This document shows, piece after piece, positions 1 through 9,600 of a DNA stretch of 64,000 nt. The stretch comes from Bacteroidota bacterium (lineage in GTDB: Bacteria > Bacteroidota > Bacteroidia > B-17B0 > Aurantibacillaceae). The notes beneath the pieces were generated by a model that was not told the DNA's origin, made no database searches, and saw only the letters and a list, made by a program, of their open reading frames with translations. Within the stretch, counting starts at the first letter, position 1. The number at the start of each line of letters is the position of its first letter. The position numbers and the translations under genes were made by a program. The DNA is taken from contig JABDCR010000002.1 of assembly GCA_013288015.1 (NCBI GenBank), positions 1-64,000 of the forward strand. The letters are read 5' to 3'.

Positions 1-39
1 CAAAAAATTAGAAACCATTTTAAATAACAAATCAAAAAA

Positions 40-306
40 ATGAAAACAGTAGTTATCGGAGAATCATCAGGAGCAACAATGGAAACTATTATGAGTGTTT
101 ACCCAAGACATAAAGCCATTGTGGATAAATACATTGCCCAGGGAGTAGTTATTGGAATAGGCCCATTTAGTGATAAGGGAAACATGGCAATATTCAAAAC
201 CCGTGCGGCAGCTGAACAATTTGTAACCGAAGACCCTTTCATACTTGAAGGACTTGTAAAGTCATTTGCAATTAAGGATTGGAATGATACTATGTTGCCA
301 GGATAA
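40..306 (+). CDS. YCII-related domain protein
   Basis: An 88-residue protein of the YCII (dimeric alpha/beta barrel) type. The family is small and often linked to catabolism or stress; its precise reaction is usually unknown. The sequence shows the alternating strand-helix pattern and the AEQFVTEDPF stretch typical of YCII, where an aspartate-proline region lies near the active-site pocket. It starts at an ATG preceded by an A-rich leader and ends 20 bases before the first of three SRPBCC genes, so it is probably cotranscribed with them. The beginning of the operon may lie left of the window. Family assignment is fairly sure; substrate unknown. Confidence 0.75.
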   Translation: MKTVVIGESSGATMETIMSVYPRHKAIVDKYIAQGVVIGIGPFSDKGNMAIFKTRAAAEQFVTEDPFILEGLVKSFAIKDWNDTMLPG

Positions 307-326
307 TTTAGATTCAATACATAAAA

Positions 327-770
327 ATGGAAAACAAAAATTTCACAGCAACCTTAGAAGTTGCAAAATCTCCGCAAAGTGTTTTCAAGAGCATTACTAA
401 CGATGTTGTCAAATGGTGGGGTGGTAAAGACCTCAAGGGAAATAGCACAAAATTAAATGACGAGTTTATCATTAACCATCCCGGTGCCCATTATTCAAAA
501 CAGAAATTAGTTGAAGTTGTTCCCGGTAAAAAAATCGTATGGCTTGTTACTGATAGTACACTGTATTGGTTAAAAAAGAATCAGCATGAATGGGCAAACA
601 CAAAGATGATTTTTGAGATAAGCACCAAAGGGGGTAAAACTATTCTTCACTTTACACACGAAGGGCTTGTTCCCGAAAAGGAGTGTTATGCTATGTGTGA
701 ACAGGGTTGGAATATGGTTATTAAAGACTACCTGTTCAACCTTATCACTTATGATAAACCACACTTTTAA
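327..770 (+). CDS. SRPBCC (AHSA1/START-like) protein, copy 1 of 3
   Basis: A 147-residue START/Bet v1-like fold protein of the AHSA1 group, a hydrophobic-ligand-binding cup with no known enzymatic residue. Visible features are the early KWWGG motif, the central KIVWLVTDS strand, the HEWANTKMIFEI strand and the C-terminal FTHEGLVPEKECY segment that precedes the long closing helix. The next two genes carry the same landmarks, so this is the first of a tandem family. Spacing of 20-30 bases suggests a single transcript with the YCII gene. The ligand cannot be inferred. Confidence 0.8.
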   Translation: MENKNFTATLEVAKSPQSVFKSITNDVVKWWGGKDLKGNSTKLNDEFIINHPGAHYSKQKLVEVVPGKKIVWLVTDSTLYWLKKNQHEWANTKMIFEISTKGGKTILHFTHEGLVPEKECYAMCEQGWNMVIKDYLFNLITYDKPHF

Positions 771-798
771 ATTACAACAACAAATAAAAAAAAGGAAA

Positions 799-1239
799 AT
801 GAAAGATTTTAATAATAGTGTCTCTGCAAAAATTAGCGCGAGCGAAGCAATCAAAAAGATTAGCAACATACCTGAGTGGTGGGGAGTAACCTTTAGTGGA
901 AGCTCCAAAAAACAAAATGATAAATTTACTGTAAAGATGGGAGGGGATTCTTTCTTCAACTTTACCATAACAGAATTAATTCCCGGTAAGAGAGTTGTGT
1001 GGTTAGTTACAGATTGCAATATGCCTTGGTATTCTGATAAAAAGGAATGGGCTAACACAAAATTAATTTTTGATCTCTCTGAAAATAATGGAGTAACCAC
1101 GCTGAATTTTACACATGAAGGCCTTACACCGGACGTTGAGTGTTACAAGGCTTGTGAAACGGGTTGGACTCATTGGATCACAACAAGTTTATTATCCTAT
1201 TTTACTATCGGAAAAGGAAATTTCAATCAACCTAAATAA
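799..1239 (+). CDS. SRPBCC (AHSA1/START-like) protein, copy 2 of 3
   Basis: A 146-residue paralog of its neighbours. The reading frame is open upstream to 667, but that extension lies over the previous gene in another frame. The ATG at 799 follows an AAAGGAA ribosome-binding sequence and gives a protein of family length, so I chose it. Landmarks shared with copies 1 and 3 are WWGV near the N-terminus, RVVWLVTDCN in the middle, KKEWANTK and the C-terminal FTHEGLTPDVECY followed by CETGWTHWI. Two cysteines in the C-terminal segment are conserved across all three copies. Same proposed operon; ligand unknown. Confidence 0.8.
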   Translation: MKDFNNSVSAKISASEAIKKISNIPEWWGVTFSGSSKKQNDKFTVKMGGDSFFNFTITELIPGKRVVWLVTDCNMPWYSDKKEWANTKLIFDLSENNGVTTLNFTHEGLTPDVECYKACETGWTHWITTSLLSYFTIGKGNFNQPK

Positions 1240-1249
1240 GATTTAAAAT

Positions 1250-1696
1250 ATGAAACAACAAAAAGACTTCAGTTACAGCTTTACAGTAAAAGCTTCAGCA
1301 AAAGATGCTATGAAAATGATTAGTAAAGTTGATTTATGGTGGGCCATAAAATTTAAGGGTAAGGCAGCTAAACTAAATGATAAATTCTCGGTTTACTTTG
1401 GCGGCCCGAAAGACACCTTCGTAGATTTTAAAATTTCAGAGGTAATCCCGGAAAAGAAAATAGTTTGGCATGTAACAGATTGCAATCTTCATTGGATAAA
1501 CGATAAGAAAGAGTGGAAGAATAATGAAGTTATTTGGAATCTTTCTGAGAAGGAAGGAAAAACTACCATTGATTTTGTCCATAAAGGCATGACCCCTGAA
1601 AGCGAATGTTACGAGAGCTGCAAACCGGGATGGACGCATCACATCAAAGACAGCCTCGTAAACCTAATCGAAAAGGGTAAAGGTTTTCCGGAATAA
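1250..1696 (+). CDS. SRPBCC (AHSA1/START-like) protein, copy 3 of 3
   Basis: A 148-residue third paralog, starting 10 bases after copy 2. It retains LWWAIKF near the N-terminus, KKIVWHVTDCNLHW in the middle and the FVHKGMTPESECYESC tail with GWTHHIKDSL, matching copies 1 and 2. It is the last gene of the run. The region after it holds the promoter and operator of the next operon rather than a strong terminator. As for the other copies, function beyond a ligand-binding fold is not deducible. Confidence 0.8.
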   Translation: MKQQKDFSYSFTVKASAKDAMKMISKVDLWWAIKFKGKAAKLNDKFSVYFGGPKDTFVDFKISEVIPEKKIVWHVTDCNLHWINDKKEWKNNEVIWNLSEKEGKTTIDFVHKGMTPESECYESCKPGWTHHIKDSLVNLIEKGKGFPE

Positions 1697-1729
1697 TTAC
1701 GCCAAATAAAAAATTAAATAAACATTAGA

Positions 1730-1768
1730 TTTTTGTTGTCATATATACTATATTTGCGACAACAAAAA
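1730..1768 (+). promoter_or_regulatory. Promoter with palindromic operator of the VOC-marR operon
   Basis: An 11-bp perfect inverted repeat, TTTTTGTTGTC (1730-1740) and GACAACAAAAA (1758-1768), flanks TATATTTG at 1749-1756, which fits the Bacteroidota -7 consensus TAnnTTTG. Binding of a dimeric regulator across the arms would block the promoter. The MarR protein encoded two genes downstream is the obvious candidate, since MarR repressors commonly autoregulate. Confidence 0.65.
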
Positions 1769-1776
1769 TAAATAAA

Positions 1777-2139
1777 ATGAGAAAATTAGAATTTGCATCT
1801 CTTCAAGTAAGAGATTTAGAAGTATCAAAAGCCTTCTACACAAACAAATTAGGATTTGAATTATCCGAAATGTCAAATCAATATGCTTGTGTTTTTACGT
1901 ACAACAAAGGCGAAGCAAGTTTTGCTATAAGAACACCCATGGGGAACATAGACGGCAAAGAACTTGGTGTTGGTGCTTCACTTTGGTTTGCTATTGATGA
2001 AAAAATTGAAGAACTACAAAACCAATTGACAGTAAAAGGAGTAAACCTTATAGGATCAATAAACAATACACCTTTTGGTAAAACACTGATGGCAAAAGAC
2101 CCCGATGGTTACATTATCACATTTTTGGAAACAAACTAA
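1777..2139 (+). CDS. VOC (glyoxalase/bleomycin-resistance) family protein
   Basis: A 120-residue single-module vicinal oxygen chelate protein. It begins with the typical strand-helix pattern (LEFASLQVRDLEVSKAFYT, residues about 4-22) and ends with the DPDGYIITFLE strand that normally carries the metal-binding glutamate. The family includes glyoxalases, dioxygenases and drug-binding resistance proteins; the substrate is not readable here. It starts 8 bases after the operator described at 1730-1768 and is followed after 20 bases by a MarR gene, so the pair is likely an inducible detoxification unit. Confidence 0.8.
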   Translation: MRKLEFASLQVRDLEVSKAFYTNKLGFELSEMSNQYACVFTYNKGEASFAIRTPMGNIDGKELGVGASLWFAIDEKIEELQNQLTVKGVNLIGSINNTPFGKTLMAKDPDGYIITFLETN

Positions 2140-2159
2140 AAAAATACTTTAACATCATT

Positions 2160-2618
2160 ATGCCTAAAGAAATTGAATTCCATTTTAAAAGCCCAAACGA
2201 TAGCCCCGGTTATTTGCTTGGACAACTAACTATGCTATGGCAGCGTAAAATAAAAAAGGTTTTAGATCCTTTAGACCTGACTCAAACGCAATTTGTATTG
2301 TTGGCAGCATTAGGCTGGCTTTCAAAAAAAAATAAATCTGTTACACAAGTTGACATTGCCAATCAAAGTAATGCAGACAGAATGATGGTATCAAAAGTAT
2401 TGCGAACCCTGGTAGAAAAAGGATTTATAACACGACAAGAACACAAAACCGACACAAGAGCGAAAACGATTCGACTGACTACTAATGGTGAAGTTATTTT
2501 ACAAAAAGCACTCACTGAAGTAGAAAATGCTGACTTAGATTTTTTTGCTGCATTAGATACTAAACTTTCTTTATTCAATAAAAACATGGTGCAACTTATT
2601 GATAAGAACAGCGAATAA
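2160..2618 (+). CDS. MarR family transcriptional regulator
   Basis: A 152-residue winged-helix regulator. The MarR core is visible: helix LTQTQFVLLAALGWL, the recognition segment VTQVDIANQSNADRMMVSKV, then EKGFITRQEHKTDTRAKTIRLT, which is the wing with the conserved D-x-R-A/x-K motif. MarR proteins bind palindromes as dimers and release DNA on binding small aromatic or oxidising ligands. It lies directly behind a VOC protein and most likely represses the shared promoter at 1730-1768. Length is normal for the family. Confidence 0.88.
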   Translation: MPKEIEFHFKSPNDSPGYLLGQLTMLWQRKIKKVLDPLDLTQTQFVLLAALGWLSKKNKSVTQVDIANQSNADRMMVSKVLRTLVEKGFITRQEHKTDTRAKTIRLTTNGEVILQKALTEVENADLDFFAALDTKLSLFNKNMVQLIDKNSE

Positions 2619-2623
2619 AAACA

Positions 2624-2716
2624 ATGCAACTATCAACACCTACCATTAATGGCGTGGATGAGTTAATAGAAAGTTTTGTGTCTTTAAACACCCTTTCGTG
2701 GTTATATGCTAATTAA
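2624..2716 (+). CDS. Possible 30-residue ORF, probably a remnant
   Basis: A short ORF that begins 5 bases after the MarR stop (MQLSTPTINGVDELIESF...). It could be a small third gene of the operon, or the surviving start of a larger gene that was lost. No family is recognised, and its end lies just before the convergent ferredoxin gene. Confidence 0.2.
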   Translation: MQLSTPTINGVDELIESFVSLNTLSWLYAN

Positions 2717-2734
2717 AAAGATAATTGCGTTGTT

Positions 2735-3028
2735 TTATGTTTTTCTAAGTTTTATTGCCTTTTCAGGACAAGCTACCACACATAAGCCACATTCATGACA
2801 TAACTCAGGTTTTACTACATAAGCTTTATTATTTCCATGAACCCTTGTTTTTATTTTTCCGATAAAAGAAAGTGATTTAAAATCATTCTCGTTTATTGGT
2901 TTCATTTCAAACACATCATACGGGCAAACTTCTATGCATGGCCCTTTTGCCTCACATTTATTAAAATCGACAACAGGTATAAGTTGCCCCGTTTCTTCTT
3001 TACAGTTGTCTTTTGTAAGTTCTTTCAT
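2735..3028 (-). CDS. Ferredoxin with two 4Fe-4S clusters
   Basis: A 97-residue soluble electron carrier. Two cluster-binding motifs are visible: CEAKGPCIEVCP (residues about 25-36) and CHECGLCVVACP (about 77-88). Each supplies three cysteines to one cluster and the last to the other, as in bacterial 2[4Fe-4S] ferredoxins. The first motif has a CxxxxxC spacing rather than CxxC, seen in some low-potential or FdxA-like variants. The insert between the motifs (about 40 residues) is longer than in minimal ferredoxins. Its partner is not encoded nearby. Confidence 0.88.
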   Translation of the reverse strand: MKELTKDNCKEETGQLIPVVDFNKCEAKGPCIEVCPYDVFEMKPINENDFKSLSFIGKIKTRVHGNNKAYVVKPELCHECGLCVVACPEKAIKLRKT

Positions 3029-3680
3029 TGAAACAAATCTAATTTAATTGCACAGCAAATAAAAAAACTAATAGGTTACAGGCACTTCTTGGTAGGTAAA
3101 CGACGGGATAAGGTAGGTAAAGGATATACTTTCTTTCAAACATTGAATTTATCGGCACTAATCCAGTGTTAAGCTTTGTTCAACCTGGTCAAAAAATCCA
3201 TGTTGCTCTTGTTGTCCATTACGCATACCGTATTAAAGCGATCCCTACTTTTGAATTTATAAATAACATACCATGAAAAACAACAACCACTCCTTTGTTA
3301 AAACCGACCGCTTAAGAAAAAATTCTCAACCGTTTAAAAAGGTTGTCTGTATAATCTTTTAATGTTGCTTAATTTTATAATAATAAACTAAGATGTATGA
3401 CGGTTATCACTTCTTGCATTTAATAATTATACAAAAAATGAAAAAATCTTACATATCTTTTTATAGAATTTATGTTACCAACTGATTAAATTATTGGGTT
3501 CGCTAGTTTGATATATTTTAATTGTTTAATATTGTTAATATACTAATCCATAAACACCCTAAAAGAAAAACTATGGAAACAAAAACGACCTCAAAGTCGC
3601 AAGTGCCAAGCACCGACTTACATTGTGTAAACACACACACAAATAATTCAAAATTTAATTCGAACCACAAATCAATGTTT
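3029..3680. other. Noncoding interval with a spaced direct repeat
   Basis: This interval of about 650 bases has no convincing gene. It contains two copies of GGTAGGTAAA (3091-3100 and 3112-3121) spaced 21 bases start to start, or two helical turns, upstream of the divergent ferredoxin gene. That arrangement resembles a regulator site but has no other support. The right part is the leader of the large T9SS gene; its frame is open upstream to 3522, but I judge that part to be untranslated. Confidence 0.4.
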
Positions 3681-6600
3681 ATGAAAAAACTAACTACACT
3701 TCTTGCTGTTTTCTTTTATTTAAATAGTAATGCCCAAGTTATTACTACTGTTGTGGGAACAGGTGTGGCAGGTTATAGTGGCGATGGAGGGCAAGCTACG
3801 GCAGCATTATTAAACAATCCTACAAATGTAGTTTCAGATGCGGCAGGTAATTTATATATAGCCGATTGGAGTAACAATGTTGTACGTAAAGTAAACCCTT
3901 TGGGAATTATAAGCACCTATGCAGGAAATGCAAGTGCCGGATTTAGTGGTGACGGTGGCCCTGCTACCGCTGCACAGTTATTCCAACCGGAAGGAGTTGC
4001 TTTAGACGCATCGGGTAATCTTTATATTGCGGATAGAGTAAATAATGTAATTCGTATGGTAAATTCAGCAGGTATAATTAGTACCATAGCAGGAACACCT
4101 CATTCAGCAGGTAATGGTGGCGACGGTGGGCCGGCAATGTCTGCGCAGTTAGTAGGGCCAACAAGTGTTGCCGTAGATGTTTTCGGAAATATCATTATCG
4201 GAGACGCTGATAATAATACAGTAAGAAGAATTTCTACAGCCGGGATTATCTCGACTATTGCAGGTACAGGAACCCAAGGCTACGCGGGAGATGGTGGACA
4301 AGCAACAGCGGCTTTTTTAAACCAACCTTATGGAGTTGGAGCAGACATGGCGGGGAATGTATATATAGCCGATTTTGGCAATGCTGTTATACGTAAGGTA
4401 AATTATTCAACTGGTGTAATAAGCACGATAGCTGGTAACGGAACAAGTGGTTATAGCGGAGATGGAGGACAGGCTACAACAGCTTCTCTTTATGGTTCAA
4501 GTGGTGTAGCAATTGATGCAATGGGCAATTTATTTATTGCAGATGATGGTAATCATGTAGTTCGTTTAGTAAATACAACAGGTGTTATAATTACTTATGC
4601 AGGAAATGGAACAGCAGGATATAGTGGAGATGGTGGCCCTGCTACCTCTGCTCAATTAAATTATGATTTTGATGTTTGGGTTGATGGAAATGATAATTTG
4701 TTTATTGCTGATTTTGGAAATAATGTAATACGCAAAATCTCACAGAATATCCAAAGCGGTCAAAGTCTTATTGGTTCTCCTTCTATTGTTGGTGCCGGGC
4801 AAGATATTGTTTTATTTGCAGGAGGAACAAATAGATTTGAGGCCCAACCCGGTGCAATTAGTTATTTATGGAGTCCTACAACAGGGCTGAGTAATGATAC
4901 AATTTCGAATCCTTTTGTTACGGTGGATACTACAACTACTTACACAGTTAGGATACAAACAAGTTCAGGTACAAATTATTATACAGTACGTGCGGTAGTA
5001 ATACCGCCCGCCCCTTCAAGTGCAGCTTCATGCGCTAACTGGGTACCTAATGGAGATTTTGAAACGCATGCTGGTTGTACACATGATATAAGTAACCTTA
5101 GTTTTCAAACAAATTGGTGGAATGCAGGAGGTAGTTGTGATTTCTATACAGCTTGTAATACTGCTGAGAGTGGTAATGCTTGGACAGGCATTCCTTGGTC
5201 GATTAACTATGTAGAATATCCAACAAATTGTATGGGAAATCAAAACTCCTCGCAATATGGTAATTCATATGCTGGATTAATTGATGCGGCGTTTTCATCA
5301 CAATATCCTAATTTTGAATACACACAAACACAATTAGCCTGCCCCCTCATAACCGGACAAGATTATAAATTATCTTTTGATGCCAGTTGGGCAACTCAAA
5401 GTAATTTTTTTTGTGGAAATATAGGAATGTATGTGAGTACAAATGCTGTATCAGCTTCTCCAAATGGTTCTCAGATTGTTGCCACTCCTCAGGTTGATGG
5501 TACTTGCGGAGCAACTTCAACTTGGACAACATTTACAAATACATATACCGGTGCTGGAGAACAATATGTAACCATTGGTAATTTTGATGTTAATGCTGCC
5601 AGTCAAGGCGTTTGCGCAAGATACAATACTAATACTTTAGCAGAGCCCCCTTTTACAATAGCCAATCCACCAGAAGATTTTACATATGATTACCTTGATA
5701 ATGTAATTATAACTCCTATCCCTCCAACAGTTTTTGTTGAACATAATGGCGGAACATACTGTGCAGGTACACCTACTACATTTACATTTGGCGAAACCGG
5801 CTCGCCTGCAAATTTATGTACATGGACAGGTCCATTTGGTTATACCGCGACAGGTCAAACTGCTGTAGGAACCGCTCCTTTAAATGCAGGCACATATACC
5901 TATACATTAACGGTAAATCTTGGAGCACAATGTTCAATATGCAGTGATTTGACAAGTACTTTATCGATAACTGTATTGCCGACCGTTTCAGGTGGACCTA
6001 ACTTAACTGTTACAGTAACGCCAAATCTTACTTGTGTAGACCCAAATACTAATCTAGGAGGAGTTTCGTTTCACGCCACAGGAGGAGGAAATGTACCCGG
6101 AAGTTATATTTGGAATCCAAATACAACAGTGTATTTTAATGCTTCACACTCTTATGCTCATGCTAATCTTCCTGCGGGTGTTTATACAGCTTCTGTAACA
6201 ATAGCTTCAGCCTCAGCTGGAACTTGTAGTGGTGCAGGAACGGCTACTTTTACAATTCTTCCTGCTCCTGTTTTTACTGTTACATCTAGTAACGACCCTA
6301 TTTGTATAAATAGAACTAGTACAACATTAACAGCCTCAGACCCCAATCTTACTTATTCATGGACACCAGCAACTAATTTAAGTGCTACTACTGGTGCTTC
6401 AGTTATTGCTAATCCAACTGTTACAACTACGTATCAAGTGGTTGGAACAAATACTGTAACCCAATGTACTAAAACCGAAAGCATACAAGTTCGTGTAATT
6501 AGTCCGCCAAACCTTATTGTTGCCTCTACAACTATTTGTGCGGGTAACGTAGCTACGCTTAATCTTAATTCAGGTAATTACTCTCATGATTTTACGATTT

Positions 6601-9600
6601 ATTCTCCATCTCAAATAGATGCCTTTCCTAATACTTCAGGAATGTTAACTTATACAACGGCTCCGACAACAACAACGGTTTACACAATCACGTCAGGAAA
6701 TAGTCTTTTTCCTAATGTATGTTTAACAACTAAAACCGTTACGGTTACTGTTATACCACTACCTATTACAGGGGTAATAGCGTCACCAACGGTTATTTGT
6801 GCAGGTCAAGTAGTAACTTTTACTGCGCTAGGTACGGCTACGACATATTACTGGTCTCAAAATAGTACACATACATATACTGCCGTTGCAGCACCTAGTG
6901 GACCAACTACTTATACAGTTAGAGGAACAGTGCCATTTGGATGTACTAATTCGGCAACCATTACAATTAATCCGTTGCCATTACCAACTATTACAGTTAC
7001 GGCAGCACCAGCTGTTGTTTGTACAGGCGGCTCAACAACTTTAACAGCTAATAGTGCCAGTGCTACAAATTATACATGGACACCAATTTCTACCTTAAAT
7101 ACAAATATGGGGAATCCCGTCGTAGCTACTCCTACAAGTAGTCCTACCACATATACAGTTAAAGGCACAGATGCTAATGGTTGTATCGGTGAGGCTACAC
7201 AAAATATTACAATTGTGCCATTTCCTAATGTATCAATAACGTCACCAACTCATACTATGTGTGCGGGTGCTACAGCCACACTTACAGCTCATTCAACCGG
7301 AGCTGGCGCAGCAACAAGTTATTCTTGGACACCTGATTTGGGATTAGGTAGTGTTACAACGGGAAGTGTTGTAACTGTTACACCAAGCGTAACTACGGTA
7401 TATACTGTTACAGGAACTTCTGCCGCAGGCTGTAGCAGTCAGGCAACTTTTACTTTAAATATAACTCCTGCACCTACTATTACTATTACTCCTTCTTCAA
7501 ATCCGGTTTGTGTTGGTACAGCCGTAACACTTACAGCATGTTGTGCAAGTAATTATTCATGGACTGCAAATTATATTATTGCGACAAACCCCCATGCTGC
7601 TGTAATTACTACCGGAGTTTTTGGAGGGGCAGGTATAGAGAATTATTATGTTCATGGTACTCAAAATGGTTGTTCGGGTTATTCAACTATTACCCTAACT
7701 GTGGTTCCATCTCCAACGGTTTCTATTTCAGTTTCTTCAACAGGAAATTGTTCAAGCTCAGCAACGAATACTATCTGTGCAGGAGATGCAGTTACGTTAA
7801 ATGCCAATTCAAGTACAGCCATTAGTTATTCTTGGAATCCCGGAAGTTTATCAAGTGCTGCTATTACAGTTACACCAACCGTAAGTACTACTTATACGGT
7901 AAATGTTTCTGATGGTGTTTGTTCAAGTGTTACGGCAACAACTAATATTCATGTTATAAATTGTAATGCAGGTATGGCTCATTTACCGTTGCGTGGAACA
8001 ACTACAAGTGGAACTACCTATGTAGTTACAACCCCTCTTACATTAACGGGTAACCTTACTATAAACGGAAGTATAGTAAATATGGATGCTAATGTTAGCA
8101 TTACGGTTCCAACAAATATCACTTTAACTATAACCAATTCGCATTTAAAAGCGGTATCTAATACTATGTGGCAGGGAATAATTGTACAAGGAGGAGGGAC
8201 AGTTGTAGTAAACCAAAATAGTATGATTGAAGATGCGGTTGTAGCTATAGATAACGGTGGCCAATCAAATGCGGTTAGCATAAATTCCCCTTCAAACATT
8301 AGGGTGAATGGTGCAATTTTTAATTGCAATCGCACAGCTATCCGTAATGCGTTTTACGAAAGTAGTACATTGTCTAATTATAATAATAATAGTTTTTCGG
8401 TTGTTGATGCAGTTGTAACTTGCCGTTGTGGCATTAGTCAATCAGGTGGTACATCTACTTTAACTTCATATTCAGGTGGTGGTTCATTAGTAAGCCCTAC
8501 TATAAATGATTTTTATAGTGTAGCTAATTTTACTTCATCTACTTTAAAATATCCGTATACAGGTCAACCTGCTTTTGAAGGTGTTCATTTGGAAAGCGAT
8601 GGACGTCAGGTATCTCAAAGCCCACAAAATTTTATTTACCCGATTGGTGGTGGTCAATTAGTTTTGTTTGATAACCTTACATATGGCATTAATGCTATTA
8701 ATGCTACGTTTAAAGTAAGTAATGCTGCTTTTCAAAGCCCTGATTTAGCAGGCAATGGCGGGCCATTTAACTTACCTACTGTTGGCGGATACGGAATAAA
8801 TGCCATCAACAACAATCCTGATTGGTATAATGGCATTTATGTTTCTAACAATCAGTTTATAGGAATGGTAAGAGGGATAAATAATGTCAACTACTTTGAT
8901 ATTGATATAAATACTAACACACTGTTTAGCCAACAGGTAGTAAATTCAAATTCCGGTACACCTTTAGTTCCACCTGCCGGAGATTATGGTATGTTTATAA
9001 AAACGGTTCGCTTTATAAAAGCCAATGCAAGTAATAATAATATTGCAAACATTAATAATTGTATTGATTTTGTTATTGATAAAAGCCTTGGTTATAACGG
9101 AGGAAACGGAGAGTATGTTGGGCCATTGACTTTTACTGCTAACACTTTTGCAGACCAGTTTTCTACTACAAATTATAATAACCGATATATAGGAAACGCT
9201 ATTGTAGTTGATAATGTAATTACACCGCCAACTTCAGTTAGCCCTATTGTAGGTTCAAACACACACATACTGGTGCAAGGCAATAACATTACAAATGCGT
9301 ATCGCGGTATTTTGATGCGTAATCAACAGTATCAGGAAGTGCGTGATGAAAACAATACAATTAAAATGAAAGCCGAGCCTAACCATTTTGCAACTGTAAC
9401 AACGCAATACGGTATAGAACATAGTAATGTTTTATATGGGGGAAGCGGTAGTGGCTACGGTGATGATATACACCAAAACACTATTAATGGTTTTTTTGCA
9501 AATAACTTTACTACTCCGGGTGATTTTGAACCTAAAAAAGCTATATGGAGTAATTTTTGCAGCAACCATTATGTAACTTGTAATAATGTAAGTAATGCAG

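Noticed and set aside
667-798. Upstream extension of the second SRPBCC gene.
   Set aside because: It overlies the first copy in another frame. The ATG at 799 has a ribosome-binding sequence and gives the family length.
3522-3680. N-terminal extension of the giant T9SS protein.
   Set aside because: It would place a polar segment before a clear signal peptide that starts at 3681.
3740-4750. Regularly spaced repeats that might suggest a CRISPR or tandem DNA array.
   Set aside because: They are diverged coding repeats of NHL units with the GDGGPATAAQL signature, not identical direct repeats with unique spacers.
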